This document shows, piece after piece, positions 35,908 through 44,253 of a stretch of DNA of 64,000 nucleotides. Under the pieces are notes generated by a model, which saw nothing but the letters and a program-made list of their open reading frames with translations, did not search any database and was not told where the DNA came from. The stretch's first letter is position 1, and each line of letters begins with the position of its first letter. The translations under genes were made by a program, and so were the position numbers. The DNA lies in the NCBI GenBank assembly GCA_016195985.1, contig JACPYP010000020.1, positions 186,001 to 250,000 on the forward strand. Direction: 5' to 3'. The stretch is from Acidobacteriota bacterium. Its GTDB lineage: Bacteria > Acidobacteriota > Holophagae > Holophagales > Holophagaceae.

Positions 35908-37350
35908 ATGCCCTCTCCCGCGCCCACCAAGCCCGCCGCCCGTCTCGGGGCCAAAATCCGCCTCCTCCGCCGTCAGGAAGGCCTGAGCCAGGTCCAGCTG
36001 GCCGAGGCCTTGGCCATCAGTCCCAGCTACTTAAACCTCATCGAGGGCAACAAGCGCCCCCTCACGGCGCCCCTGCTCATCCGCCTCGCCCAACAGTTCA
36101 AACTGGACCTGAAGGCCCTGGCCCCCGAGGAGGACCAGCGCCTGTCGGATGACCTCATGGAGGTCTTCGGCGACCCCCTCTTCGAACCCATGGACCTGCA
36201 GGCACAGGATGTGCGAGAGCTGGTCCAGAACAATCCCACCCTGGGCCGGGCCGTTTTCGAGCTCTACCGGGCCTACCAGCATGCCCAGGACAGCCTGGGC
36301 ACCCTGTCCGCCAAGCTCAGCGACGGCCAGGGCTACGACCCCGAGGCCACCCGCCTGCCCTCCGAGGAGGTCGGCGACTTCATCCAGCAGACCATGAACC
36401 ACTTCCCGGAGCTGGAAGACGCTGCTGAGGCCCTTTGGGAGCAGTCGCCGCTGGACGCGGAAAACCCGTACCCCGGCCTGGTGTCCATCATGGAGGCTCG
36501 TGGCATCGCCATCCGCATTCACCGGGTGTCCGAGGGCCCCGGCCTCCTGAGGCGCTTCGACCCAGACCGGCGCATCCTCAGCCTTTCCGAACTGCTGCCC
36601 CAGCGCAGCCGCACCTTCCAGCTGGCCCACCAGCTCGCCCTGCTGGACCACAGCGACCTGTTGGACCAACTCACGGTCCACCCCCTGCTCCGGACGCCCG
36701 CCTCCCGGGCCCTGGCCCGGGTGGCCCTGGGCAACTATTTCGCCAGCGCCGTCCTGATGCCCTACGAGCGGTTCCTGAAGGCAGCGAAGCTGGAACGCTA
36801 TGACATCGAGATCCTGGCCCGGCGCTTCCAGGCCAGCTTCGAGCAGGTCTGCCATCGCCTCACGACCTTGCGAAGACCCGGCGCCGAGGGCGTGCCCTTC
36901 CACTTTCTGCGCCTGGACATCGCGGGGAACATCTCAAAGAGTTTTTCCGCCTCAGGCATCCGCTTCGCCCGCTTTTCCGGTGCCTGCCCCCGCTGGAACG
37001 CCCACGCGGCCTTCCTCACGCCGGGCCTCATCCGCACCCAGATCAGCGAGATGCCCGACGGCCGCAAGTATTTCTGCATCGCCCGCACCCTGCAGAAGGA
37101 TACGGGCGGCTACCGGGGCCAGCACGCCATGCAGGCCCTGGGCCTGGGCTGCGACATCGGCCACGCCAAGGAGCTCATCTACGCCGACGGCCTGCGCCTC
37201 GACCAGCCCCCCGTTCCCATCGGCGTCACCTGCCGCCTTTGCGAGCGCACCGACTGCGAGCAGCGGGCCTTCCCGCCCCTGCAGCAGGCCCTCAGGGTCG
37301 AAGAGAACTTGCGCCGCACGAGTTTCTACGCGCGGCTCGAAGGCAGTTGA
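35908..37350 (+). CDS. RamB/ScfR-type XRE transcriptional regulator (DUF955/DUF2083)
   Basis: A 480-residue regulator. An XRE helix-turn-helix lies at residues 12-68 (LGAKIRLLRRQEGLSQVQLA, SPSYLNLIEGNKRPLT). The middle IrrE-like part has RTFQLAHQLALLDH, where the usual HExxH zinc site is degenerate. The C-terminal end carries CRLCERTDCEQRAFPPL, the DUF2083 cysteine motif of short-chain-fatty-acyl regulators. Corynebacterial RamB, with this layout, represses isocitrate lyase and malate synthase; ScfR types respond to propionyl-CoA or related esters. Here it is divergent from aceA, a context match. GAGG lies four bases before the ATG. Confidence 0.88.
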   Translation: MPSPAPTKPAARLGAKIRLLRRQEGLSQVQLAEALAISPSYLNLIEGNKRPLTAPLLIRLAQQFKLDLKALAPEEDQRLSDDLMEVFGDPLFEPMDLQAQDVRELVQNNPTLGRAVFELYRAYQHAQDSLGTLSAKLSDGQGYDPEATRLPSEEVGDFIQQTMNHFPELEDAAEALWEQSPLDAENPYPGLVSIMEARGIAIRIHRVSEGPGLLRRFDPDRRILSLSELLPQRSRTFQLAHQLALLDHSDLLDQLTVHPLLRTPASRALARVALGNYFASAVLMPYERFLKAAKLERYDIEILARRFQASFEQVCHRLTTLRRPGAEGVPFHFLRLDIAGNISKSFSASGIRFARFSGACPRWNAHAAFLTPGLIRTQISEMPDGRKYFCIARTLQKDTGGYRGQHAMQALGLGCDIGHAKELIYADGLRLDQPPVPIGVTCRLCERTDCEQRAFPPLQQALRVEENLRRTSFYARLEGS

Positions 37351-37385
37351 TCCGTTCGCCCAGCAGATCCCGGCTTAGAAGAAGC

Positions 37386-37524
37386 GGAACGCAGAGGACA
37401 CAGAGGGGCACGGAGGATGCAGAGAAAAACAGGGGTCAGGCCCCTGCCGGTGACTCTGAAGCGAGTGACGCCTTTCCGCCGGTCCAAGGAACACGTACTC
37501 CTTCCTCTGTGCCCTCTGTGTTCC
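37386..37524. repeat. Intergenic inverted repeat after the regulator gene
   Basis: Left arm (37386-37406) and right arm (37504-37524) are 21 bases long and match at 19 positions as inverted copies (GGAACGCAGAGGACACAGAG against GGAACACAGAGGGCACAGAG). A short inner hairpin AGGGG / CCCCT lies between. The CAGAGG-rich arms look like a dispersed palindromic element. No transposase is present. Confidence 0.7.
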
Positions 37525-37556
37525 AGCCTTTCTTCAAGAGATCCCAAAGCCAGACA

Positions 37557-38621
37557 TCAGCCCCGCCCCAGCCGCCCCGCAGGCTCCTCGATCCAGCGAT
37601 GCGCCAGGGCCGCGCCCAGGATGGCCAGGGCCAGGGACACACTGAACCCCCACGGCCCCGCCAGATGGGGGGCCACCAGCTTCATGGTGAAGGGGTGCAA
37701 CAAGTAGAGGCCGTAGCTCCAGTCGCCCAGCCGTGAGAGCTGCCGGCCGGTCCAGCCGGGCCGCACGGTTTGTGAAAAGGCAGCGAGGGCCACCAGGGCC
37801 GTTACCACCAGCAGATAGAGGTAGCGGATCCAGCCCGTGAGCACCGTCAGATGGTCGAAGAACAACGGCGAGGGGCGCAGCAGGATCCACAGCAGCAGCA
37901 CGCACAGAAGCAGGGCCATTCTGGGATCCAATCGTCTCTGCGTCCCCGCGTGAAGCCCCGCCAGCAGGCCGCCCCAGGCCAGAAGGAAAAGCTGGTTGGG
38001 CGCCAGCACGTAGGCATGGAAATGGTTCCAAGGTTCCTGGCTCATCACGCCGTGCAGCGTGGCGGGCAGGCTCCACGCCCACAATCCAAGGGCCAGCGCC
38101 GCCAGGAAGACCAGCCCGCCCCGGGGACCGGATTTCTCCTGCAGCCAGGCCAAGGCCGGGTAGGCAGCGTAGAGCAGGGCCACCAGGCCCACGTACCAGC
38201 CCCCGGTCACCAGAGCATGGTTGGGGTGGATGGCGCCGAAGGCGAGGCTGAGGTTTTCGGCGATGAAACGCAGGGAGGGTTCGGGCCCCATGCCCAGATG
38301 GAAGACCACGTTCAGGGCGCAGGCCAAGTAGAACACCGGCGCCAGCCGGAGGAAGCGCCGCAGCCAGAATCGGCCCACACCTTCTTTCTGGATCCGTAGC
38401 CAGGGGGCCGTGCGGAAGAGCAGGAAGCCGCTCAGCACGAAGAAGGCCGACACGCCGAAATTCCCCGCCTTGGCGATGGCCATGTTCCAGGCCGATCCCG
38501 AACGGGTGAGCTCGAACCACACGCTGAGGTGGTAGACCGCCACGCCCAGCGCCAGGATGCCACGGAGGGGATCCAGCCAACCCAAACGCTGGGCCTTGCC
38601 CAGTTCAGTCGCCACAAGCAC
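37557..38621 (-). CDS. Acyltransferase family 3 membrane protein (OafA/YrhL-like)
   Basis: A 354-residue protein with about ten membrane segments. It opens with LDPLRGILALGVAVYHLSVW, the usual start of the family with the catalytic His in the first helix, then GNFGVSAFFVLSGFLLFRTA and RFWLRRFLRLAPVFYLA. Such enzymes move acetyl or other acyl groups from the cytoplasm onto sugars of surface polysaccharide. Start GTG at 38621 is tentative. Both flanking intergenic spaces carry long inverted repeats. No polysaccharide genes are adjacent, so the target is unknown. Confidence 0.85.
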   Translation of the reverse strand: MLVATELGKAQRLGWLDPLRGILALGVAVYHLSVWFELTRSGSAWNMAIAKAGNFGVSAFFVLSGFLLFRTAPWLRIQKEGVGRFWLRRFLRLAPVFYLACALNVVFHLGMGPEPSLRFIAENLSLAFGAIHPNHALVTGGWYVGLVALLYAAYPALAWLQEKSGPRGGLVFLAALALGLWAWSLPATLHGVMSQEPWNHFHAYVLAPNQLFLLAWGGLLAGLHAGTQRRLDPRMALLLCVLLLWILLRPSPLFFDHLTVLTGWIRYLYLLVVTALVALAAFSQTVRPGWTGRQLSRLGDWSYGLYLLHPFTMKLVAPHLAGPWGFSVSLALAILGAALAHRWIEEPAGRLGRG

Positions 38622-38642
38622 CCCAGCGCGGAAAGGATCGAT

Positions 38643-38740
38643 CCACCGATTTCACAGATTACACAGACAAGCATCCCGGGGTACAGGTAGCCCGGAAGGC
38701 TGAATTTCTTCCACCTGTGTGAATCTGTGAAATCTGTGGA
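38643..38740. repeat. Intergenic inverted repeat between purM and the acyltransferase
   Basis: The left arm (38643-38667, GATTTCACAGATTACACAG) and right arm (38711-38740) are inverted copies of a CCACxGATTTCACAGATTxACAC motif, with about 45 bases between. This type of ATTTCACAGATT palindrome is dispersed in many bacterial genomes. No transposase is present. Confidence 0.72.
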
Positions 38741-38762
38741 CCAAAATCCTTTGGCCTGAGTC

Positions 38763-39797
38763 CTACCGGTAGGTCACCACGCCGCTGCCCTTCACGAGGC
38801 GGCCCAGCACCCAGGCGGGTTCCTCGGCCTGATGCAGGTCGTTGAGCACCTCCTCGGCCCGGTCCGCCTTTGCCACCAGCACCATGCCTACGCCCAGGTT
38901 CAGGGCTTGACGGGCATCCTCAAGGCTGAGGCCGCCCTTCTCCATGAGGAACCGGAAGAGGGCCGGGATCTCCCAGCTGGCCGTGTCGATCTCGGCGTCC
39001 AGGGTTCCCGGCAGCACGCGGGGGAGGTTGTCCGTGAGGCCGCCGCCCGTGATGTGGGCCATGGCCACCAGCTTGCCGGCCTTCACCAGGGGCATGACCT
39101 GGCTGAGGTAGCTGCGGTGGATGGCCAGCAGGGCCTCGGCCACGGTCTTGCCCGTGCCGGGCAGGGGATCGTTCACCTCAAGCTTTTCCAGCTCGAAGCA
39201 GACCTTGCGGGCCAGGGAGTAGCCATTGGTGTGCAGGCCGGAACTGGGCAGGCCGATGAGCACGTCGCCCTCGCCCATGGCCTCCAGACGGGGCAGCAGG
39301 TCCGCCTCATCCACCACGCCCACGATGGTCCCCGCCACGTCCACCTCACCCTCGGCGTAGACACCGGGCATCTCGGCCAGCTCACCGCCGATGAGGGCCG
39401 AGCCCGCATCCTTGCAGGCGGTGGCCATACCTTTCACGATCTGCTCGATGACTTCAGGCTCGAGCCGCTGGGCGGCAATGTAATCCAGAAAGAACAGGGG
39501 GCGGGCCCCCTGCACCAGGATGTCGTTGATGCAGTGGTTCACCAGATCCTGACCCACCGTGTCCCAGATGCCGGCGCGGCGGGCCACCTTCATCTTGGTG
39601 CCCACCCCATCCATGCTGCTCACGAGAATGGGCTTGGCTTCGGGGAAGCGGGCGTCGAAAAGCCCGCCGAACAATCCGATGTCGCTGCGGACGCCGGGGG
39701 TCTTGGTGCCCTTCACGTGGGGCTTGATGCGGCGAAGCGCCTCGTCCTGGCGGTTGATGTCCACGCCGCTGGACGCGTAACTGACCTTCTCGCTCAT
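38763..39797 (-). CDS. purM: Phosphoribosylformylglycinamidine cyclo-ligase (AIR synthetase)
   Basis: A 344-residue PurM that closes the imidazole ring of FGAM with ATP in purine synthesis. Seen: YASSGVDINRQDEALRRIKP, LVSSMDGVGTKMKVARRAG, NHCINDILVQGARPLFFLDY, ALIGGELAEMPGVYAEGEVD, DVLIGLPSSGLHTNGYSLAR and MAHITGGGLTDNLPRVLPG, each a conserved PurM block. ATG at 39797 was chosen for its GGGAGG site. It is divergent from the Ala-rich orphan gene at 39904. Confidence 0.97.
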   Translation of the reverse strand: MSEKVSYASSGVDINRQDEALRRIKPHVKGTKTPGVRSDIGLFGGLFDARFPEAKPILVSSMDGVGTKMKVARRAGIWDTVGQDLVNHCINDILVQGARPLFFLDYIAAQRLEPEVIEQIVKGMATACKDAGSALIGGELAEMPGVYAEGEVDVAGTIVGVVDEADLLPRLEAMGEGDVLIGLPSSGLHTNGYSLARKVCFELEKLEVNDPLPGTGKTVAEALLAIHRSYLSQVMPLVKAGKLVAMAHITGGGLTDNLPRVLPGTLDAEIDTASWEIPALFRFLMEKGGLSLEDARQALNLGVGMVLVAKADRAEEVLNDLHQAEEPAWVLGRLVKGSGVVTYR

Positions 39798-39903
39798 GGC
39801 CCCTCCCGAATCTTCCATGATCCCACAAGCTGATTTCCGCCCCCAGGGCAAACCTCCTGTCGGAAAGGGCCCATTGCCGGAAAAGGCCTATCATGGGAGT
39901 GCC

Positions 39904-40560
39904 ATGGACGCCCTTTCGGTCAACCCCCTCGCCCTGGCCGCCGTGAACGCGGCCAGCGCCCTGCGTCCCCTCGCCGTCACAGCTCCGGCAACCTCCACCA
40001 CCCTGACGGCCCAGGATCTGGCCCAAAGCCTTTTCCGGCAGAGCCTTCAGGCCGCCGCGGGCTTCCCCTTGGCCGAACCCACCACGGGAATGCTCAGCCT
40101 GGCCCCGGAAGCCACCGCTTCCCTGCTGGCCTCTCTGAACGCGCCCCAGGCCGCAGCCTCCACCACCCCCCAGCCGCCTGCGGTCCAGGCCACGGCGGAT
40201 ACGAGCTCCACGGCGCCCTCCCCTAATCCTCCCGCGACCATTGCTGGCGATGCGCTTCCGGGACAGGATGCCTTCGCAGCCAGTTCCAGCCTGGATTTCG
40301 CCATGGAGGCGGCCCTGCGCTTCGGATCCGGCGTGGCCGGTTCCAGCGCCCCCGCCCCTGCGGCCCCCACCCGGGGCGCGGAGCTGGTGCGGGATGCGGC
40401 CTCCGTCATTAGCACCGGAGGCGTGCAGCCCCATGCGGGAGGCCCCGGTCCCGAGGCTTTCCTCCGCGCCCAGGCGAACCTCGCCCGCATCCTTCGGGAC
40501 TACCAGGCCGTCTCCACTCCTGCTCAGCCCCAAGCCGCGGGCGTCGATCTCCTGGCCTGA
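39904..40560 (+). CDS. Ala/Pro-rich hypothetical protein
   Basis: A 218-residue protein with no family I recognise. It is rich in Ala, Pro, Ser and Thr, with a low-complexity middle (about residues 82-125) between a front part LSVNPLALAAVNAASALRPL and a back part ending PEAFLRAQANLARILRDYQA, which looks helical. There is no signal peptide or membrane segment. ATG at 39904 has GGGAG four bases upstream; codon use matches the core genome. A related-looking orphan lies at 40798, and a 40-residue membrane micropeptide lies between them on the other strand. Confidence 0.65.
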   Translation: MDALSVNPLALAAVNAASALRPLAVTAPATSTTLTAQDLAQSLFRQSLQAAAGFPLAEPTTGMLSLAPEATASLLASLNAPQAAASTTPQPPAVQATADTSSTAPSPNPPATIAGDALPGQDAFAASSSLDFAMEAALRFGSGVAGSSAPAPAAPTRGAELVRDAASVISTGGVQPHAGGPGPEAFLRAQANLARILRDYQAVSTPAQPQAAGVDLLA

Positions 40561-40683
40561 TCAGCGGAGCAGGGCCCAAAGCAGGGCGGTCCCGACGGCC
40601 ACGATCCAAGCCTGCAACACCCAGCGGTCCACCCGCCGGGCCTGGGGCGCGGCAGCTCGGGTAGGGGACGGCGTTTCGGACAT
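40561..40683 (-). CDS. 40-residue single-span membrane micropeptide
   Basis: A 40-codon frame starting MSETPSPTRAAAPQARRVDR, followed by one hydrophobic helix (WVLQAWIVAVGTALLWALL) and a terminal Arg. Positive residues before the helix predict an N-in orientation. GAGGAG lies six bases before the ATG, a stronger site than most genes nearby. It sits tail to tail with the Ala-rich gene ending at 40560. No family is recognised; a chance frame is possible but the SD and clean topology argue for a real small gene. Confidence 0.55.
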   Translation of the reverse strand: MSETPSPTRAAAPQARRVDRWVLQAWIVAVGTALLWALLR

Positions 40684-40797
40684 GGGCGCTCCTCAGGAAG
40701 AGAGCGCCAGGTTGGACGGCGGGTTGAGCCCCTCAGGGAAATGCCTCAACTTTCCAGGCGCAGCTGCCGAAGCGTATGGACAAGGAGGGAGGCGCGC

Positions 40798-41274
40798 ATG
40801 AACGTGAACGGACTGGGCGCCCTCAGCGCTTACACCTACCAGAGCGCCCTCACCCAAACCGGCAGCGCCAACCAGGCCCTCAGTCAGGCCCTGAGCGCAA
40901 GCCAGGCCCAGATCAACGATTTGAGCGCCCTGTTCTCCAGCACGGGATCCGAGGATCCCCTGGCCGGCCTCAGCGGCGCCTCCGGCCTCAGCGGCTTGAA
41001 CGCCCTGTCCTATTCCACGGCCTCGTCCCTGGGCCAGGATTCAGCCGCCCTCCAGGCCCTGCTGGGCTCCACCTCGCCCACCGCCAGCCTTTCCTCCCTC
41101 TTCTCCGCCTCAGATGGTCTTTCGGTATCCGCCTCCGTCCTGGCGCCGGATGCCACCGCCGCCCTGGTCCGCTACACCTACGACCAGAGCCAGAACCATT
41201 CGGCCTCCCTGGGCCAGGCCCTCGCCTCCGGGCAGCAGACGCTGCTGTCTTCCGGGTTGAACCTGCTGGCATAG
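40798..41274 (+). CDS. Ser/Ala/Leu-rich hypothetical protein
   Basis: A 158-residue protein rich in Ser, Ala, Leu and Gln (GLGALSAYTYQSALTQTGSA, SQALSASQAQINDLSALFSS, ending SGQQTLLSSGLNLLA). It has no signal peptide or membrane helix and looks partly like a coiled or filament-type sequence, but I recognise no family. GGAGGGAGG just before ATG 40798 gives a firm start. The composition resembles the orphan at 39904, so the two may be distant relatives; alignment would be needed to say so. Confidence 0.65.
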   Translation: MNVNGLGALSAYTYQSALTQTGSANQALSQALSASQAQINDLSALFSSTGSEDPLAGLSGASGLSGLNALSYSTASSLGQDSAALQALLGSTSPTASLSSLFSASDGLSVSASVLAPDATAALVRYTYDQSQNHSASLGQALASGQQTLLSSGLNLLA

Positions 41275-41334
41275 GGGCTGCTCCCTCTGCGCTTCGTGAC
41301 CCAGGGGCCGGCACGGGCGTACACTGGCCCCCAC

Positions 41335-41898
41335 ATGGTCATGCCGCCTTTTCTCCCCATTGATCGCGCCGCGTCCGAAACGGCTGTGCGCGATCTGTTG
41401 CGAAGCCTCGGCCAGGATCCCGACTCGCCCGAACTGAAGGACACGCCGTCCCGCGTGGCGGAATTCTGGACGGAGCGCCTGGCCGGTTATGGCATCGACC
41501 TGGCCGCAGAATTGCAGCCCCTGCCCGGCGACTTGGCGCCCGTGCCCATCATCCTGGAGCGCATCCCTTTCGTGAGCACCTGCGAACATCACCTGGCCCC
41601 CTTTGAAGGCCACGCCACCATCGGTTACCTGCCGGGAGCAGGCGGCACTGTGGGGCTCAGCAAGCTGGTCCGCGTGGTGCAGGCCTTCGCCTGGCGCCTG
41701 CAGGTGCAGGAGCGCATGGCTACCCAGATCGCCGAGGCTCTTCAAGCCCGTTTGCGGCCCGCAGCCTGGGGCGTCAACCTGGTGGCGGTCCACACCTGCA
41801 TGAGCCACCGGGGCGTGAAAACACCGGGCGTCCCCGTGCGCACCACCCTCCTGGGCGGCGCCTGGGAGGCCAACCCGCCGGGGCCCTTCCGGGTCTGA
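41335..41898 (+). CDS. folE: GTP cyclohydrolase I
   Basis: About 187 residues. It converts GTP to dihydroneopterin triphosphate, the first step of folate (and queuosine) synthesis. Zinc and active-site residues are seen in PFVSTCEHHLAPFEGHATIG (Cys and His) and VHTCMSHRGVKTPG (second Cys). The helix GLSKLVRVVQAFAWRLQVQERMATQIA is also conserved (split: LVRVVQAFAWRLQVQERM). Start ATG 41335 or 41341 cannot be decided; no strong SD is seen. The stop is followed six bases later by the STAS-like gene, so the two may be co-transcribed. Confidence 0.93.
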   Translation: MVMPPFLPIDRAASETAVRDLLRSLGQDPDSPELKDTPSRVAEFWTERLAGYGIDLAAELQPLPGDLAPVPIILERIPFVSTCEHHLAPFEGHATIGYLPGAGGTVGLSKLVRVVQAFAWRLQVQERMATQIAEALQARLRPAAWGVNLVAVHTCMSHRGVKTPGVPVRTTLLGGAWEANPPGPFRV

Positions 41899-41904
41899 GC
41901 GGCC

Positions 41905-42276
41905 ATGTACACGGTCACCTCCAATCCCGAGCAGAACCGCCTCTACATCACCCTGGCGGGACACATGGAGGGCCTGGAACGGCAGGCGGCCTCCAAGGCC
42001 CTGATCGCGGAGGCCGCCAAGCTGAGCCCCGGTTTCGACGTGGTCACGGACATCTCGGCCCTTCACGCCACCAACGAAGAGGGCTTCAAGGATCTGCTCC
42101 GGGTGAAGGCCACCCTCAAGCTGAAGGGCGTCGGCCACATCATCCGCGTGGTGAGGATTCCCCTCAGCCACCTCCAGTTCGAGCGGATCACCCAGCAGGC
42201 CGGTTACGAATCCGAGTACGTGAACAGCGTGGAAGAGGCCGACCGGCGCCTGGATGAACTCAGGGCCGGTTCCTGA
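41905..42276 (+). CDS. STAS-like / SpoIIAA-type small protein
   Basis: A 123-residue soluble protein. The pattern LYITLAGHMEGLERQAASKA, FDVVTDISALHATNEEGFKD and GHIIRVVRI, alternating short strands and helices, resembles the STAS-like fold of anti-sigma-factor antagonists and membrane-stalk proteins, but no conserved phosphoserine is certain. Function is therefore unknown. It is 6 bases after folE. The ATG at 41905 lacks a clear SD and may be translated by coupling. Confidence 0.6.
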   Translation: MYTVTSNPEQNRLYITLAGHMEGLERQAASKALIAEAAKLSPGFDVVTDISALHATNEEGFKDLLRVKATLKLKGVGHIIRVVRIPLSHLQFERITQQAGYESEYVNSVEEADRRLDELRAGS

Positions 42277-42325
42277 CCCGGTGCCACGCCATGCCCTGTC
42301 CAGTCAGGGCAGCTACCCTGGATCC

Positions 42326-42643
42326 ATGTCCCTCCCCACCCCGGAACTGAAACTCGGCTACGAGCTGTTTTCCAAGCTGCTGAACTGGGCGGCGGGCAAG
42401 CGGCAATCCAAGCGTCTGGAAGCGCTGAAATCCGCGGCCTTCCAGGAACTGCTGAAGGGTGAAGCCGCGGATCTGGATCTGGTGGCCTCCGCACTCAAAG
42501 AGATCCACAAGGCCGCGGATACCTCCGCCAAGGCCATCCGGCTGGAACACCTCTACGACAACGCTGCCCACCCGCCGGCCAAGGACAAGAAACCGGAGCG
42601 GCGGAGGAAGCCCGCCAAGAAAGGCGGCCCCTCCAAGGCCTGA
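42326..42643 (+). CDS. Small helical hypothetical protein with basic tail
   Basis: A 105-residue protein. Residues about 5-75 are predicted helical (LGYELFSKLLNWAAGKRQSK, FQELLKGEAADLDLVASALK), and the last 25 residues are Lys/Arg/Pro-rich (KDKKPERRRKPAKKGG), possibly nucleic-acid or membrane binding. No family is recognised. ATG 42326 was chosen because the upstream part of the frame is unlike the neighbours. It lies 49 bases after the STAS-like gene. Confidence 0.55.
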   Translation: MSLPTPELKLGYELFSKLLNWAAGKRQSKRLEALKSAAFQELLKGEAADLDLVASALKEIHKAADTSAKAIRLEHLYDNAAHPPAKDKKPERRRKPAKKGGPSKA

Positions 42644-42726
42644 ACCAAGTGGACGGGTGGTTTTTCGCCCGTACTGGCCGTTTCCACCAGCCCAGTTTGA
42701 ATTAGGGTTGGTGGAGGGAGGTCAGG

Positions 42727-44199
42727 GTGCTGCTGGAACTCAAAGGCGAAGGCCGGCAACCGGCGGGGCGGCAAATCGTCGCGCAGATCCAATGCCTCAT
42801 TCAGGAAGGCCACCTGAGCCCCGGCGAATGCCTGCCCTCCACCCGCCGCCTGGGCGAACAGCTGGGCCTGCACCGTTCCACCATCGCCGGGGCCTACCAG
42901 GAACTCTGGGCCCTGGGCTGGCTGGAGCTGCGCCCGGGCGCGCTGCCCCGGGTGCGCCGCCGGGGGGCCCTGATGACGCCCACGACACCCATCACTGGCC
43001 AGTTCCCCTGGGCCGAACGGATGGTGGTTCCTCCGGCCGAACCGAGCCCCCTACCCATCCCTGGGGCGCCTGGGGGCCCCATCTCCTTCAACGCCCTCGG
43101 CATGGATCCCCGCCTCATGCCCCTGGAGCCCCTGGCCCGTTCCCTGAAGGCTGTTCTGCGGCGCGAGGGCGCCCAGCTGCTGGACTATGGCGATCCCCAG
43201 GGCCTGGCGGCCTTCCGCGCATGCCTGTCCCACCGGATGGCCCAGCATGGGATCACGGCCACGCCCGAGGAAATCCTGGTCACCCACGGCGCCCAGCAGG
43301 CCCTGGACCTGGCCCTCGCGGGACTCGCCCGGCCCGGCGATGCGATTCTGGTGGAATCCCCCACCTACAACCAGATGCTGAAGCTCCTGGCCCTGCGGCA
43401 AGTGCGGCCCGTGCCCATGCCTACCGGGGCCGACGGGCTGGATCTGCAAGCGCTCGAAGCCCTGATCCAGAAAGAGCGGCCGGCCCTTCTCTACACCATG
43501 CCCAGCTTCCAGAACCCCACGGGACGCAGCCTCACCCAGGCCCAGCGCGAGGGCCTCCTGGCCCTGTGCGAACGGTACGGACTGCCCATTCTGGAGGACG
43601 GCTTCGAGGAGGAGATGACCTACTTCGGGCGCCCCGTCCTCCCCCTGAAATCCATGGACCGGAGCGGGCTGGTGCTCTATTCCGGCACCTTCTCCAAGGT
43701 GCTCTTCCCGGGGCTGCGCGTGGGCTGGCTGGTGGGCTCCAGGGCCTGCGTCGAAACCCTCGCCACCGTCCGGAGGGCAGTGGATCTGGGTACGCCGCCC
43801 CTGCTGCAGGCGGCCTTGGAGGACTTCATCCGCAAGGGGCACTTCGACCAGCACCTCGCCCGCCTTCACCGCGCCTTCCGCCGGCGCATGGCCGCCTGCC
43901 TGGCCGCCCTGCGCCGGGAGCTGGATCCCGAGCAGGTCTGTTGGGAGCCGCCCCTGGGCGGGTACCTCGTCTGGCTGAGGGTGCTGGGCCTCCCCGAAAA
44001 CCTGGACCTGGAAGAGGCGCTGCGGGCCCATGGCGTTCAAGTTCGCTCGGGCAGCCGCTTCTTCATCGAACCTGCGAAGGGTGGCCCCTACCTCCGCCTA
44101 TCGATCTCGAACCTCGATGAGACCGAGATTGTCCGGGGCATCGCGCGCCTGGGGGCTGGGCTGCGGGCGCTGAAGGCCACGCACCCTCCTCCCCGCTAA
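42727..44199 (+). CDS. MocR-family GntR regulator with aminotransferase domain
   Basis: A 490-residue fusion. Residues about 1-75 are a GntR winged helix (RQIVAQIQCLIQEGHLSPGE, LPSTRRLGEQLGLHRSTIAG). Residues about 120-490 are a class I/II aminotransferase with YGDPQGLAAFRACLSHRMAQ, LVTHGAQQALDLALAGLARP, PSFQNPTGRSL and the PLP lysine in YSGTFSKVLFPGLRVGWLVG. Relatives (PdxR, GabR, TauR) use PLP and an amine ligand to control genes. Target genes are not clear from context. The start is GTG at 42727 with GGAGGGAGG upstream. Confidence 0.92.
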   Translation: MLLELKGEGRQPAGRQIVAQIQCLIQEGHLSPGECLPSTRRLGEQLGLHRSTIAGAYQELWALGWLELRPGALPRVRRRGALMTPTTPITGQFPWAERMVVPPAEPSPLPIPGAPGGPISFNALGMDPRLMPLEPLARSLKAVLRREGAQLLDYGDPQGLAAFRACLSHRMAQHGITATPEEILVTHGAQQALDLALAGLARPGDAILVESPTYNQMLKLLALRQVRPVPMPTGADGLDLQALEALIQKERPALLYTMPSFQNPTGRSLTQAQREGLLALCERYGLPILEDGFEEEMTYFGRPVLPLKSMDRSGLVLYSGTFSKVLFPGLRVGWLVGSRACVETLATVRRAVDLGTPPLLQAALEDFIRKGHFDQHLARLHRAFRRRMAACLAALRRELDPEQVCWEPPLGGYLVWLRVLGLPENLDLEEALRAHGVQVRSGSRFFIEPAKGGPYLRLSISNLDETEIVRGIARLGAGLRALKATHPPPR

Positions 44200-44253
44200 C
44201 CCCGTCCCATTCCCCAATTCCACCTGCGCGGGCTCCGCCCGCAAGGAGAAGCC

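Noticed and set aside
37386-38740. Acyltransferase gene with flanking inverted repeats as an insertion sequence or transposon
   Set aside because: The two repeat elements differ from each other, no transposase or target-site duplication is seen, and the gene is a membrane acyltransferase.
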